Assembly: GCF_003797125.1 (NCBI RefSeq)
Contig: NZ_RKKE01000005.1
Span: forward strand, 124,001-188,000
Length of the DNA stretch: 64,000 nt
Direction of reading: 5' to 3'
From: Shewanella frigidimarina
GTDB lineage: Bacteria > Pseudomonadota > Gammaproteobacteria > Enterobacterales > Shewanellaceae
Position 1 is the stretch's first letter, and every line of letters begins with the position of its first letter. The translations under genes were made by a program, and so were the position numbers. The notes under the pieces are model-generated. The model had not been told where the DNA came from. It made no database searches and worked only from the letters and a program-made list of their open reading frames with translations. This document shows, piece after piece, positions 17,626 to 27,206 of the stretch.

Positions 17626-17726
17626 CGATGACTCATCAAAATAATAAGCTGATTTAGGCCCTTTTTACATTAACGTTGAATCTCAATGTTGTCAGCTCAC
17701 AAGTCTAGCGGCCTCGGCTGTCTATA

Positions 17727-18365
17727 TTAGCGAGAGGCATTCTGCGACTTTTGCGTTTGTGTCATATCGATCATCATCTGGCTGGCGATTGAAAAAATAC
17801 AGTAGCCTAAAAAATAATAGAAACCGATTTCAAACTGGGATTGAGTCTTAAGCATGTCGCCCATTCCAGCTGACGCATTACCTGCCATGTAGGTCACAAT
17901 AATTGCGACCACAAAAACATCGGCCATAGACCATTTACCGATAACACTGATCATTTTGCTCAATCTTTGCTTAATTAAGGGCGTCACTGGCAGCAGTAAT
18001 ATGAGCATGGTGATTAACTTAACAGCAGGGATCACAATACTGAATAACCCGACCAACATGGCCACGACAAAATGATGTGACTGATATAGTGCTGCAATGG
18101 TGTCGATGATACTGCGGCTATTACGAAAAACCTCTATTTCACCGTCTAGCGTATCCAGACCTAACATACTGGCGGCAATATCCAATATTCCACGGGTATT
18201 AGCACGAGAGTCTTCCGTTAAATCTTGGATTAACATATCCTTACCTGTATCCACTAACTGCGATTTTTCAATGGTACCCGTTATCGTTAACATCGGTTTT
18301 GTCACCCCGGGAATAAGCAGGATTAACGATATCAGTACTAAACTGATAGATAAATACACTTTCAT
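17727..18365 (-). CDS. PqiA-like integral membrane protein
   Basis: Start at ATG 18365 (MKVYLSISLV), behind GAGGTG. 212 residues: an N-terminal membrane segment, a periplasmic stretch of about 65 residues, then three membrane helices. The segment IGKWSMADVFVVAIIVTYM is the hallmark of paraquat-inducible protein A domains, which act in envelope lipid transport. Only a single such domain is present and no MCE (PqiB) partner is adjacent, so a PqiA-type transport role is uncertain. It is transcribed divergently from the cupredoxin/EAL operon. Confidence 0.75.
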   Translation of the reverse strand: MKVYLSISLVLISLILLIPGVTKPMLTITGTIEKSQLVDTGKDMLIQDLTEDSRANTRGILDIAASMLGLDTLDGEIEVFRNSRSIIDTIAALYQSHHFVVAMLVGLFSIVIPAVKLITMLILLLPVTPLIKQRLSKMISVIGKWSMADVFVVAIIVTYMAGNASAGMGDMLKTQSQFEIGFYYFLGYCIFSIASQMMIDMTQTQKSQNASR

Positions 18366-18519
18366 GAACACCTCGTTTGCTGATGTATACCGAAACAAAT
18401 AGTCGCATTAAGTTGTGATGATGCTGTATTTTGATCCTTGTAGGTTATGATGCCATATTACGTAGATAATTAACCACAACGCGGCACTCTTGCTACACTC
18501 TTAATAATGAGGCCAATAC

Positions 18520-19191
18520 ATGCCAATAAATCCATTTACGACATGCTTGCTGTGTTTAACGTATTTTTTTTCAGCGGCAGTTACAGCGGCGACGTTAACG
18601 GTTGATGTTACCGATGCGCAAGGCGTGATGCTCAGCGATAGCGTGGTAGAGTTAATTTCTACGTCACCATCTAATACAACGCCATCGACCTTGGCACATT
18701 ACCAAATACGCCAACAAAATCGAGTTTTCTCACCTTTTGTATTGGCTGTACCACAAGGTGCCAACGTTGATTTTCCTAATTTAGATCGTACTCGGCACCA
18801 TGTTTATTCTTTTTCTGAAGCCAAACAATTTGAGTTAAAATTGTATGTAGGCACAACTGAAGACCCGATTACTTTTGATAAACCAGGTTTAGTTGCCATA
18901 GGCTGCAATATTCATGATTACATGCAGGCCTTTATTTATGTGGCCAGCAGTCCTTACTTTTCGGTGAGTGATGCACAAGGTAAAATCCAATTAACAGATT
19001 TACCTGCAGGCGAATACCAAGTCAACATTTGGCATCCTTGGCAGATCACTGCAACACCATCATCTTTGGTCATAGTAAGCAATGACCATAATCAACTAAC
19101 GCTGAGTATTGATGTTGAACACCAAGAAAAACCATCGGCACCACCTAGCGGCTTTGGTAGTTACCTTCAAGCAAGCGATACCACGGGATAA
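18520..19191 (+). CDS. Exported cupredoxin-like protein (methylamine-utilisation-like)
   Basis: 223 residues with a signal peptide ending near AVTAA-TLTV. A cupredoxin fold is suggested by a histidine pair (TRHHVYSF) and a Cys-x2-His-x2-Met set (GCNIHDYM), which together would form a type 1 copper site. The C-terminal part (DLPAGEYQVNIWHPW) looks like a carboxypeptidase-regulatory-like beta sandwich. Such proteins are annotated as methylamine-utilisation-like but rarely have that role. First gene of a four-gene operon in which the next gene starts one base after its stop. Confidence 0.8.
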   Translation: MPINPFTTCLLCLTYFFSAAVTAATLTVDVTDAQGVMLSDSVVELISTSPSNTTPSTLAHYQIRQQNRVFSPFVLAVPQGANVDFPNLDRTRHHVYSFSEAKQFELKLYVGTTEDPITFDKPGLVAIGCNIHDYMQAFIYVASSPYFSVSDAQGKIQLTDLPAGEYQVNIWHPWQITATPSSLVIVSNDHNQLTLSIDVEHQEKPSAPPSGFGSYLQASDTTG

Positions 19192-19192
19192 C

Positions 19193-21523
19193 ATGCCAAC
19201 TAGTTTTCGCAACCGACTGATAATAGCTTTTCTATTAATATTAACCTTAATGCAGTTAACTACTGCGTTGTTTGTATTAAGCGCAACTCAGCGAGATTTT
19301 CGCCAACAACAAACTCAAAATCTTAATATTGGCTCCAATATTTTTGTCGAAATGTTGTCGAATCGAAGCGATCAGCTTAATCAAAGTTTGTCGTTACTCA
19401 GTGCTGACTTTGGTTTTAAACGCGCTGTGGCCACTGGCGAGCAAGATACAATATCGTCAGTGTTAGCCAACCATGGCAGGCGCATTAATGCTGACGCTGC
19501 TATTTTATTATCTCCGCAGGGGAAATTACTTTCTTCAAGCTTACAAGGTCTCACTGCAGCCAATATTGATGAGTTATTTGCATTAACCAAAAACCGCTCA
19601 ACCACGTTTGAAATTTTTAATTATGACCACAGTAGTTACCAATTTGTGTTGCAACCCGTCAAGGCGCCAACATTAATAGCTTGGGTCGGCATGGGCTTCA
19701 CTATGGACAAGAATGTCGCAGACCAAGCCAAAACCATTACCGGAATTGATATCAGTTTTATCAACCAGTCCGCTGGCAGAATTGAAATTGTCTCAACCCT
19801 AGCCCAAGCTCAACAACAAGATGTGTTAGCGCGTATTAACCTACTAGCAAAAACAGTGGATAAGGTCAGTGATGACATACCATCAAACTACTTATCTACC
19901 ACCATTGCGTTAGATAAAAATAGTGGTCATCAGTGGGCGGTACTGCATCAATCAAATGTTAAGTGGCAGCAAAATTACGATGCGCTGCGCAATAACATGT
20001 TAATTATATTCGCGATAACGTGTTTACTGGCGTTTATGATTGCCGCTTGGTTTTCTGGCGGCTTAACAAAACCCATTTATGCGTTAGTTAATTTTGCACG
20101 CAAAGTCGGCCAAGGTGAAAACCCTCCGCCAATTAAAGGTGCACCTGCTGAGTTACAAGTATTAGCCAATACCTTATCGATAATGCGTGAAAATATTGAA
20201 TCGCGCGAAAACGATTTAGTTTATCAATCACAACACGATAACCTCACGGGTTTATATAATCGCTTGGCTGCTAAACAACAACTCAGCCTGCTGCTCAGTA
20301 AAATGCATGGCAGCTTAGTAATGATAGATATTAAAAACTTTCGCCATTTAAATAACATCATTGGATTTGCCAATGCCGACGATTTATTGGTGTTGTTTGC
20401 CAGCCGTTTAGAAAGCTTATCCCCAACGGCCCAATTAATATCGCGCTTGGATGGCGACTCGTTCTTGTTGCTATTTCAACCGAGTATTCCGCTTGAAAAG
20501 CTTGATAACTATCTACGTCAATTAACTAACCCATTTTCTATTCAGGGCTCAAAAATAAGTGTCAATGTGCGGGTAGGGATTGTTGATTTATCCAGTGACT
20601 ATGACTGTAATGACATCGACACGTTAATTCGCCATGCTGAAATTGCATTAAATCAGGCCCGAGTGGAATCCCTAGGCATTGCCACTTATCAACAAGGCGA
20701 AGATGAACGTTATCTGCGTGAGTTAATGATTATTCGTGATTTACCGATTGCCTTAGCACAAGGGCAATTACATTTGGTGTTTCAACCTAAAGTGAATATT
20801 CAGAGCAATCATTGCCATGGTGCAGAAACGCTAATCCGCTGGCAACACCCGGAATTGGGATTTATCCCGCCAGATGAATTTATTCGCTTAGCTGAAAACT
20901 CAGGTAATATCTCGATGATCAGTGACTGGGTGTTAAATACCACCATAAAGCAGCTAGCCCAATGGCAGCTGCAAGGTATTTCGCTGACGGTGGCGATTAA
21001 TTTATCAGCCCACGATCTCACTAATCCTCAGCTGCCGTTAGACATTGAACAGTTGCTGATTAGCAATCATTTACCGATTAATGCTTTGTCGATAGAGGTA
21101 ACCGAAGGTGCTGTGATGAAAGATGCACAAACGGTGATTGCTGTTTTACAGCAGTTTAGAAATATCGGTTTGGCCATTGCCATCGACGACTTTGGCACCG
21201 GGCACTCTTCATTAGCTTACTTAAAGTTACTGCCCGTTAATGAAGTGAAAATTGATCGCAGTTTTATTAAAGATATTCATACCGATGCAACTGATTTAAT
21301 GATTGTGGATAGCAGCATTCGATTAATTAAAGGGCTCAATTTATCCGTCGTGGCTGAAGGCGTTGAATCCGTAGAAGGGATCAATATTCTACGTGGACTC
21401 AATTGCGACATAATTCAAGGTTATGTGTATTCTAAGCCGCTAAAAGCAGATGATTTTATTGTGTGGTTCCAACAATTTAATCAGTCTAATATTCAGACTC
21501 TCAGTAAGGATACGCCACACTAA
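19193..21523 (+). CDS. Membrane c-di-GMP phosphodiesterase: sensor-HAMP-degenerate GGDEF-EAL
   Basis: Start at ATG 19193 (MPTSFRNRLI), one base after the preceding stop. 776 residues. Two membrane segments (about 8-30 and 270-290) enclose a periplasmic sensor domain. HAMP follows, then GGDEF in which the signature is LDGDSF, so cyclase activity is probably lost. The EAL domain looks active: ETLIRW, NLSAHDL, DDFGTGHSS, KIDRSFI, VAEGVE and QGYVYSKP. It should hydrolyse c-di-GMP in response to a periplasmic signal, perhaps delivered by the cupredoxin-like protein encoded just before it. It overlaps the next gene in a TAATG. Confidence 0.92.
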   Translation: MPTSFRNRLIIAFLLILTLMQLTTALFVLSATQRDFRQQQTQNLNIGSNIFVEMLSNRSDQLNQSLSLLSADFGFKRAVATGEQDTISSVLANHGRRINADAAILLSPQGKLLSSSLQGLTAANIDELFALTKNRSTTFEIFNYDHSSYQFVLQPVKAPTLIAWVGMGFTMDKNVADQAKTITGIDISFINQSAGRIEIVSTLAQAQQQDVLARINLLAKTVDKVSDDIPSNYLSTTIALDKNSGHQWAVLHQSNVKWQQNYDALRNNMLIIFAITCLLAFMIAAWFSGGLTKPIYALVNFARKVGQGENPPPIKGAPAELQVLANTLSIMRENIESRENDLVYQSQHDNLTGLYNRLAAKQQLSLLLSKMHGSLVMIDIKNFRHLNNIIGFANADDLLVLFASRLESLSPTAQLISRLDGDSFLLLFQPSIPLEKLDNYLRQLTNPFSIQGSKISVNVRVGIVDLSSDYDCNDIDTLIRHAEIALNQARVESLGIATYQQGEDERYLRELMIIRDLPIALAQGQLHLVFQPKVNIQSNHCHGAETLIRWQHPELGFIPPDEFIRLAENSGNISMISDWVLNTTIKQLAQWQLQGISLTVAINLSAHDLTNPQLPLDIEQLLISNHLPINALSIEVTEGAVMKDAQTVIAVLQQFRNIGLAIAIDDFGTGHSSLAYLKLLPVNEVKIDRSFIKDIHTDATDLMIVDSSIRLIKGLNLSVVAEGVESVEGINILRGLNCDIIQGYVYSKPLKADDFIVWFQQFNQSNIQTLSKDTPH

Positions 21524-22365
21524 TGTATCAACCAATGTGCATTATATTAGCGGTGCTATTAAGCCTAATCAGCGTGTGTGCTCAAGCTGAAACAAGCAAA
21601 GTAATTGCTACTGGCGGCACGACAACTATTGAGGGCAGTGCTGGCGGAGGAATAGTGCCGTGGGCAGTAATTAATGGTTATGCAAGCTCAGACCAATGGT
21701 CTTTCACTGCAATGAATACTGCCGTCTATGTTGACGATTTCACCTTACATTCTATTGGTGCGTCCTTAAGCATTGATAATCGCTTTGAACTCAGTATTGC
21801 TAAGCAAACATTTGATCTAGACACTCTAGGCGGCAAACTGGGCCAAGATATTGTTGGCGTAAAATACAAACTAGTCGGTGAAGTGTTATATACCGCCATG
21901 CCACAAATTAGCTTAGGGCTACAATATAAACGGGTGGACGATTTTGCGTTACCACATGCCGTTGGGGCAAGGAATGACTGGGGAGTTGATATCTATTTAG
22001 CTGCCAGCAAAGTCTATTTTGATGCTATTGTGGGCCGCAACCTGGTGACCAACTTAACCCTTAGAGCCACCAAGGCTAATCAAATCGGTTTTCTTGGTTT
22101 TGGCACTGCTACAAACAACAATTACCAACTGCAAGCTGAAGCCTCTATTGCTGTGTTATTAACCGATAATATTGCACTGGGCTATGAATACAAACAAAAG
22201 CCTGATCAACTTGGTTTTGCAGAAGAAAATGATTGGCAGGATATTTTTATGGCTTGGTTTGTCAATAAACACCTTTCTGTTGTGGGCGCTTATGTTGATT
22301 TAGGCAGCATTGCAGGATTTGGGCAACAACAGGGGTGGTATTTATCTGTAGAGGGAACCCTGTAA
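21523..22365 (+). CDS. DUF3034-family exported protein, probable outer-membrane barrel
   Basis: 280 residues with a signal peptide (cleavage near AQA-ETSK). The N-terminus IEGSAGGGIVPWAVINGYA is typical of DUF3034 proteins. The rest is alternating beta strands (for example YKLVGEVLYTAMPQISLGLQY), consistent with a small outer-membrane barrel. Function unknown. Both ends overlap the neighbours by TAATG, so it is translationally coupled to the EAL and haemoglobin genes. Confidence 0.8.
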   Translation: MYQPMCIILAVLLSLISVCAQAETSKVIATGGTTTIEGSAGGGIVPWAVINGYASSDQWSFTAMNTAVYVDDFTLHSIGASLSIDNRFELSIAKQTFDLDTLGGKLGQDIVGVKYKLVGEVLYTAMPQISLGLQYKRVDDFALPHAVGARNDWGVDIYLAASKVYFDAIVGRNLVTNLTLRATKANQIGFLGFGTATNNNYQLQAEASIAVLLTDNIALGYEYKQKPDQLGFAEENDWQDIFMAWFVNKHLSVVGAYVDLGSIAGFGQQQGWYLSVEGTL

Positions 22366-22796
22366 TGGTTAAGATTGTTAAACATCATGTAGTCGTTTTT
22401 GGCGCGTTGTTATTACTGTCTGTTGCCTGTGCAAGCCAACCAACAACCTTATATCAGCAACTTGGAGGGGATAAAGGCGTCAGTATGATTACCGATGACT
22501 TTCTAGTTAATTTGTCCCAAGATAAACGCATTTTGCATCATTTTGAACAAACTGATATTCAAATTTTTCGCCAACGGCTTATTGAGCATTTATGTGTCGT
22601 TAGTGGCGGTGAATGTGTGTATCAAGGTGCATCAATGTACAATGCACATATTGGATTACACATTAGCCAAGCGGACTTTGATGCCGTTGTGGGTCATTTA
22701 ATAGAAGCACTTAAACAACAACATATTCCGCTAGCAACCCGCAATGCATTACTGGCTGAATTAGCACCACTGTACCAAGATATTATCGAACATTAG
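22365..22796 (+). CDS. Exported truncated haemoglobin, group 1-like
   Basis: Start at ATG 22365, overlapping the previous stop. 143 residues. A hydrophobic leader (VVVFGALLLLSVACASQ) is followed by a globin domain: TTLYQQLGGDKGVSMITDDF, FFxx-type helix with HHFEQTD, and the proximal histidine region YNAHIGLHIS. The leader resembles a lipoprotein or Sec signal, so the globin is likely periplasmic or lipid-anchored. Truncated haemoglobins bind oxygen or nitric oxide. Placement in an operon with a c-di-GMP phosphodiesterase suggests gas or redox sensing, but this is inference. Confidence 0.85.
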   Translation: MVKIVKHHVVVFGALLLLSVACASQPTTLYQQLGGDKGVSMITDDFLVNLSQDKRILHHFEQTDIQIFRQRLIEHLCVVSGGECVYQGASMYNAHIGLHISQADFDAVVGHLIEALKQQHIPLATRNALLAELAPLYQDIIEH

Positions 22797-22827
22797 TCGT
22801 TGTGAAACCGTTTATGATGATATCCGG

Positions 22828-24021
22828 TTAGTAAAACTGGCTTGGATCTACATCGAGCGATCCAGGTGATACACCGCGTTCAATATGTAATTCAGATTTA
22901 AGTAAGTCAACCATAGTCACTTCAGTGTAACGTTTATACTTAATCGAATAAAAACACTTCACGACAGGATGCAACGCATCACGCCCTTTAGAGTCCCATA
23001 CTATACCCACTCGTTCATCCGATAATTGCACCAATGAACCAACTGGATAGATGCCTACACAGCGAATGAACTCGTATACGAGCTTCTGATCAAGATGAAA
23101 TGGGGTCAAGCTCATCAAAATTTTAAAAGCTGCTGCCGGGCTCATGGCTTCTTTGTAACAACGCGAAGCAGTTAATGCATCAAAAATATCAACAATACAG
23201 CTCATACGCCCATGTTGAGGAATTTGTTCATCTTTTAAACCATTAGGGTAACCACGGCCATCGAGTTTTTCATGATGCATTAAGCACACATCTTTACTCA
23301 CTTGCGATAAGCCTTTTGTTTCATTCATGATTTCAATTGCATACACTTGATGCAATTTCATGTGTTCAAACTCTTCTGGGGTTAACTTACCTGGTTTGTG
23401 CAATATTTCGTTATCGACTTGAATTTTGCCAATATCATGTAAAATTCCACCCACCGCCATCTGCTTTAGCAGTTCGCGATCAAGCTTAAGATGTTTGCCA
23501 AAGGTCACCAATAAAAAGGCAACATTAATAGAATGCTCGAGTAAATACGCATCTTTGGTACGCAGTGCTGAAATACACTTAAATGCATCCGCATCGTCCA
23601 TAACAGACTCAATCATTTTGTCGGCAACATCTTCAAATTGATTGACTTCGATGGCTTTACCACTGAAGGTTTCAGACATCACTTTTTGAATTAAGCCTTT
23701 TGCTTCAGCAAGTAGCTTTTTAGCCTGCGCTTGCTGACTATCTCGAGTGACCGTCGCTTTACGTACCAATAAACTGCTAACAGAGCTCGATTTACCCGCT
23801 TTTTTTAACCCGCAAGTATCTGAAGAACGATCAATATCAACCCACACAAGCAAAATGTTGTTTTTTTTCAACTTTAAAATTGCATCACGATGTTTGATTT
23901 GTCCGGGATTACGAATAGCCACCTTACTTTGCTGATGATCTATTGCCGTCACAAACATGCCTAAAGCAAGTTTATCGGTGGGGATTTTAATGACATTGCT
24001 TGATTCAACAGAATCATTCAT
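22828..24021 (-). CDS. HD-GYP c-di-GMP phosphodiesterase (DUF3391 N-terminus)
   Basis: Start at ATG 24021 (MNDSVESSNV); the upstream extension lacks support. 397 residues: an N-terminal DUF3391-type region (KLALGMFVTAID), then an HD-GYP domain with HSINVAFL, GGILHDIGKIQ and the signature HHEKLDGRGYPNG. Members cleave c-di-GMP with a di-iron or tri-iron site. It converges with the EAL/globin operon, so this stretch holds two c-di-GMP phosphodiesterases tail to tail. The C-terminal 80 residues are not recognised beyond a small beta domain. Confidence 0.93.
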   Translation of the reverse strand: MNDSVESSNVIKIPTDKLALGMFVTAIDHQQSKVAIRNPGQIKHRDAILKLKKNNILLVWVDIDRSSDTCGLKKAGKSSSVSSLLVRKATVTRDSQQAQAKKLLAEAKGLIQKVMSETFSGKAIEVNQFEDVADKMIESVMDDADAFKCISALRTKDAYLLEHSINVAFLLVTFGKHLKLDRELLKQMAVGGILHDIGKIQVDNEILHKPGKLTPEEFEHMKLHQVYAIEIMNETKGLSQVSKDVCLMHHEKLDGRGYPNGLKDEQIPQHGRMSCIVDIFDALTASRCYKEAMSPAAAFKILMSLTPFHLDQKLVYEFIRCVGIYPVGSLVQLSDERVGIVWDSKGRDALHPVVKCFYSIKYKRYTEVTMVDLLKSELHIERGVSPGSLDVDPSQFY

Positions 24022-24136
24022 TGTAACAATTACTCCGAAAGAGAAATTTAAGAACGGGATCTTGCTCACATAATATAAGCTATATTTTGAACTACTTTAT
24101 CTCGTTCGCCTACTCTTTTTAGGAGAATATTACCGT

Positions 24137-24205
24137 ATGGTCACATTACAGTTCACAACTATTCCTGTAGAAAACCTCAATGATAAACAATCAAACTGTT
24201 GTTGA
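24137..24205 (+). CDS. Candidate 22-residue leader ORF upstream of menF
   Basis: ATG 24137 sits behind AGGAG and encodes MVTLQFTTIPVENLNDKQSN plus two cysteines. It is too short to judge by composition. It could be a leader peptide, or the front of a frameshifted gene whose rest is the ORF at 24180. Confidence 0.25.
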   Translation: MVTLQFTTIPVENLNDKQSNCC

Positions 24206-24263
24206 TGATATGGAGCAGCTTATTGGATCATTATTTCCGTATACTGATACCAGTAAAGAGTAA
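24180..24263 (+). CDS. Candidate 27-residue ORF, overlapping the previous one
   Basis: ATG 24180 encodes MINNQTVVDDMEQLIGSLFP and seven more residues, in another frame. The sequence reads like real protein (acidic amphipathic helix), but there is no good ribosome site. It may be the back half of a small gene broken by a frameshift. Confidence 0.25.
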   Translation: MINNQTVVDDMEQLIGSLFPYTDTSKE

Positions 24264-24365
24264 GCTATATTAGCAATTCAGATCACACGCTTTCATCTTG
24301 CCAATTGACACTATTTGCTAGGTTTATTAACGTTAAACCTTATGTTGTTATACGAGAGGTATAGG

Positions 24366-25724
24366 TTGGCTGGTCACTTTTTTTCATCACAGTTTAGCGA
24401 ATTAATTACTAAGCTCGAGCAACTTCGCAATGTGCCGATTTGTGACCCTATCGTACAGCTATCTGTTGAGGCTCCTGCGCTGCCATTAATATCTTGGTTA
24501 AGCGCTCAAACTTTATACCCAAAAATCTATTGGCACGGCCGCGATAGAAACGAAGATGTCGCCGCCATCGGCTCGTGCAAGACGTTTTATTTTGCCGACC
24601 AAGTTGACGACAATGCCCTAGCACAAATTTATCAACAGCAACGCAATAAAACCAATCATCAAGATATTCGTTATTATGGCGGTTTAGCGTTTGATCGCAC
24701 CGTAGAGTGTTGGCCTGAATTTGGCCGTGCACACTTTATATTACCCAGAATTGAATTACGCCGTAGCGGTAATCACGTTAGAGTATTGGTGAATTTAAAT
24801 TTTGAAAATGGTGAGCCTGAAGACGAAATACAATCCGCTCTTAATGCTATCGCAATGGTGCAAAAGCCGCGTCCCTTGTCGCCGCCGAATAAACTCAACT
24901 TAATGGGCCGGAGTGATTTACCTAATTTTGCACGCTGGAAAGAATTAGTAGAACAAGTCACTCAAGCAAATTTTATCAAATCAACACCTAAAGTCGTATT
25001 GTCACGCCACAGCCAAATAGATGTAGATGACAATATTGACCCTTGGACAGTGTTAGCATGTTGGCAAGGTCGTAATCCGAATAGTTTTCAATTTGGATTC
25101 CAATTTAGCCCTGAACGCGCATTTATTTCTTGCTCACCAGAACGGTTATATTTACGCCGCCAACAGGAACTGTTTACCGAAGCATTAGCGGGAACAACTG
25201 TCAGAGGGCTTAATCCAGAAGAAGATAATGTACTGGCGCAGGCATTATTAGATGACATTAAAAATAGCCATGAAAATCAGTTGGTCAGAAAACATATTGT
25301 CGATGTGCTCACACCGTTAAGCCAATATGTAGGTGCTGATGAGCAACCTAAAATATTTAAGCTTAATCATATTCAACATTTGCACCGCGCTATTCGAGCG
25401 CAGTTAAAGCCAGGTGTTAGTGATTTTGAATTATTACGTGCACTGCACCCAACTCCCGCCGTAGGTGGGTTACCACGCGATGCCGCACTGAACTTTATTC
25501 GCCAACGAGAAGGCTATGCTAGAGGTTGGTATGCTGGAGCTTGTGGTTATTTAAATCATCATGAATCAGAATTCTCTGTCGCAATTAGAAGTGCACTGAT
25601 AGAACCTAGAAGAATCAATTTATTTGCTGGTGCAGGCATTGTTGCGGGCTCAGATCCTGAAGCTGAATGGCAAGAACTGGAAAATAAGTTAGCTACAGTA
25701 TTGTCTATTTTGATCGACTTTTAG
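24366..25724 (+). CDS. menF: Isochorismate synthase MenF
   Basis: The chosen start is TTG 24366, six bases after GAGAGG; an ATG at 24345 or an in-frame codon at 24315 are alternatives. The product is about 452 residues, close to the family length. The chorismate-binding domain shows SPERLYLRR, TEALAGTTVRG, KNSHENQLV, HLHRAIRA, LHPTPAVGG and the final FAGAGIVAGSDPEAEW. It converts chorismate to isochorismate for menaquinone, which anaerobic Shewanella respiration needs. menD is not adjacent, so the gene stands alone. Confidence 0.92.
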   Translation: MAGHFFSSQFSELITKLEQLRNVPICDPIVQLSVEAPALPLISWLSAQTLYPKIYWHGRDRNEDVAAIGSCKTFYFADQVDDNALAQIYQQQRNKTNHQDIRYYGGLAFDRTVECWPEFGRAHFILPRIELRRSGNHVRVLVNLNFENGEPEDEIQSALNAIAMVQKPRPLSPPNKLNLMGRSDLPNFARWKELVEQVTQANFIKSTPKVVLSRHSQIDVDDNIDPWTVLACWQGRNPNSFQFGFQFSPERAFISCSPERLYLRRQQELFTEALAGTTVRGLNPEEDNVLAQALLDDIKNSHENQLVRKHIVDVLTPLSQYVGADEQPKIFKLNHIQHLHRAIRAQLKPGVSDFELLRALHPTPAVGGLPRDAALNFIRQREGYARGWYAGACGYLNHHESEFSVAIRSALIEPRRINLFAGAGIVAGSDPEAEWQELENKLATVLSILIDF

Positions 25725-25984
25725 TCTTCCGCTACTGACCATCACCAATAATGTTAACCTCAGCAGAATCTTTCGCTTGTGCAAAACACATGCTATTATC
25801 CCGCCCCCGTGTTTGCCAATACCTTGGTATTGCCTTGAAATAGGCCTGCTAACAGGTGTGTTTAAAGCAAGCACTGCCAATAAACTAAAATAATAATATT
25901 CTCTATAACAGACATTAGCTTATCTGTTTAACTGTGGCTAAATAGCCTCGTTAACACTAGTAAATACTGTTAACCAAACTAATA

Positions 25985-26022
25985 GCGGGTTCCCTCACCC
26001 CGCGCTAACCCAATTAAAAAGG
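25985..26022 (+). promoter_or_regulatory. Probable preQ1-I riboswitch before the queuosine-precursor transporter
   Basis: The stem GCGGG (25985-25989) pairs with CCCGC (25999-26003) around TTCCCTCAC, followed by an A-rich tail ending AAAAAGG. The GGGTN-ACCCC core and A-rich tail match the compact preQ1 class I layout. The loop CCC could pair with the GG of the ribosome site, sequestering it on ligand binding. The transporter start is 8 bases on. Confidence 0.5.
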
Positions 26023-26029
26023 CCACAAT

Positions 26030-26710
26030 ATGTTGACGTTAACCCAGGCGAAGTATCGCCGAGCACTGATGCTATTAGTCAGTTTTCATATCTTAATTAT
26101 TTGCGCAAGCAACTACCTTGTCCAACTGCCATTTCAGCTGTTTAGCTACCACACCACTTGGGGTGCTTTTAGCTTTCCATTTGTTTACTTAGCTACCGAT
26201 TTAACGGTGAGAGTGTTTGGTCAGCAAGCCGCTAGAGGCATTATCCTCAAAGCCATGATACCTGCACTTGTAGTGTCGTATTTAGTCGGCGTATTGTTTC
26301 ATCAAGGTCAATTACAAGCGTTTAGCGCCTTAGCTGAGTGGAATAGTTTTGTATTTCGCATCGCCTTTGCCAGCTTTGTGGCTTACTTAATTGGTCAGCT
26401 CATGGATATCACTGTATTTGCAAAATTACGTCAGGCCAAAGCTTGGTGGGTTGCACCTGCTGCATCAACATTAATTGGTAACTTAGTTGATACCTTAGTG
26501 TTTTTCAGTGTAGCGTTTTATGCCTCAAACGATGCGTTTATGGCAACACACTGGCCAGAAATAGCCACGGTGGATTACGCTTTTAAGCTGATAGTGAGCC
26601 TAGGTTTGTTTTTACCCGCATATGGTGTGTTACTCAAAATCCTGCAAGACAAAATTTTACTTAATGGCGGCAGCGATAGTGACAACGTTATTATCCAAGC
26701 ATCCAAATAA
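26030..26710 (+). CDS. yhhQ: Queuosine-precursor transporter (YhhQ/QPTR family)
   Basis: A 226-residue inner-membrane protein with about six helices. Family marks are FPFVYLATDLTVRVFG, a conserved aspartate in LIGNLVDTLVFF, and GQLMDITVFAKLR. Members import the 7-deazaguanine precursors preQ0 or preQ1 for tRNA queuosine. The ribosome site AAGG lies inside a probable preQ1 riboswitch just upstream, which agrees with the function. Monocistronic, followed by a strong hairpin at 26813. Confidence 0.92.
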   Translation: MLTLTQAKYRRALMLLVSFHILIICASNYLVQLPFQLFSYHTTWGAFSFPFVYLATDLTVRVFGQQAARGIILKAMIPALVVSYLVGVLFHQGQLQAFSALAEWNSFVFRIAFASFVAYLIGQLMDITVFAKLRQAKAWWVAPAASTLIGNLVDTLVFFSVAFYASNDAFMATHWPEIATVDYAFKLIVSLGLFLPAYGVLLKILQDKILLNGGSDSDNVIIQASK

Positions 26711-26812
26711 GCATCATCATTATTAATTGCGTAAACGTTTTATTTAGAATAGTTAGTGCAAGTAATTGGTTAATGTAAATAATTGGTGATGTAAAAGTGG
26801 TTAATCAATAAA

Positions 26813-26852
26813 AGCGTACCGTCGGCTTCATCAGTCATGCCGACGGTACGCT
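26813..26852. terminator. Strong hairpin after yhhQ, probable terminator
   Basis: A 14-bp perfect stem, AGCGTACCGTCGGC with its complement, around a 12-base loop. The T-run is poor (TCTATTC), so termination is probable but not certain. Confidence 0.6.
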
Positions 26853-27206
26853 CTATTCATTCAGCGTTTTCGACCATTGTGATGCCCAACCTAAATGCAT
26901 GAGATTTCCATTTTAGGACTCATATAAACTGAAGCTGTAAATTAAAACGGGTTTAAACAAAACTTCGCTCTATATATCCCCGCGCTAGCTTTAGTAAGGC
27001 TAATAGCTGTAGTAAACCAGCACAAACCCATTCCTCTCTACGTTAAACAACACCTAAATCTAAATGAAATAGCTTTATTCCATAAACTCATCTAAATAGA
27101 ATGATAAAAAAACCAATCGACTAAGAATATTTATTATATTAATCAATGACTAATGTAATATTTTTAATAAGTTGAATATAAAAATGAAATTTATGATGAT
27201 AAACAC

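Noticed and set aside
19193..21523. Active diguanylate cyclase function in the EAL protein
   Set aside because: The GGDEF signature is LDGDSF, missing key residues for the cyclase reaction.
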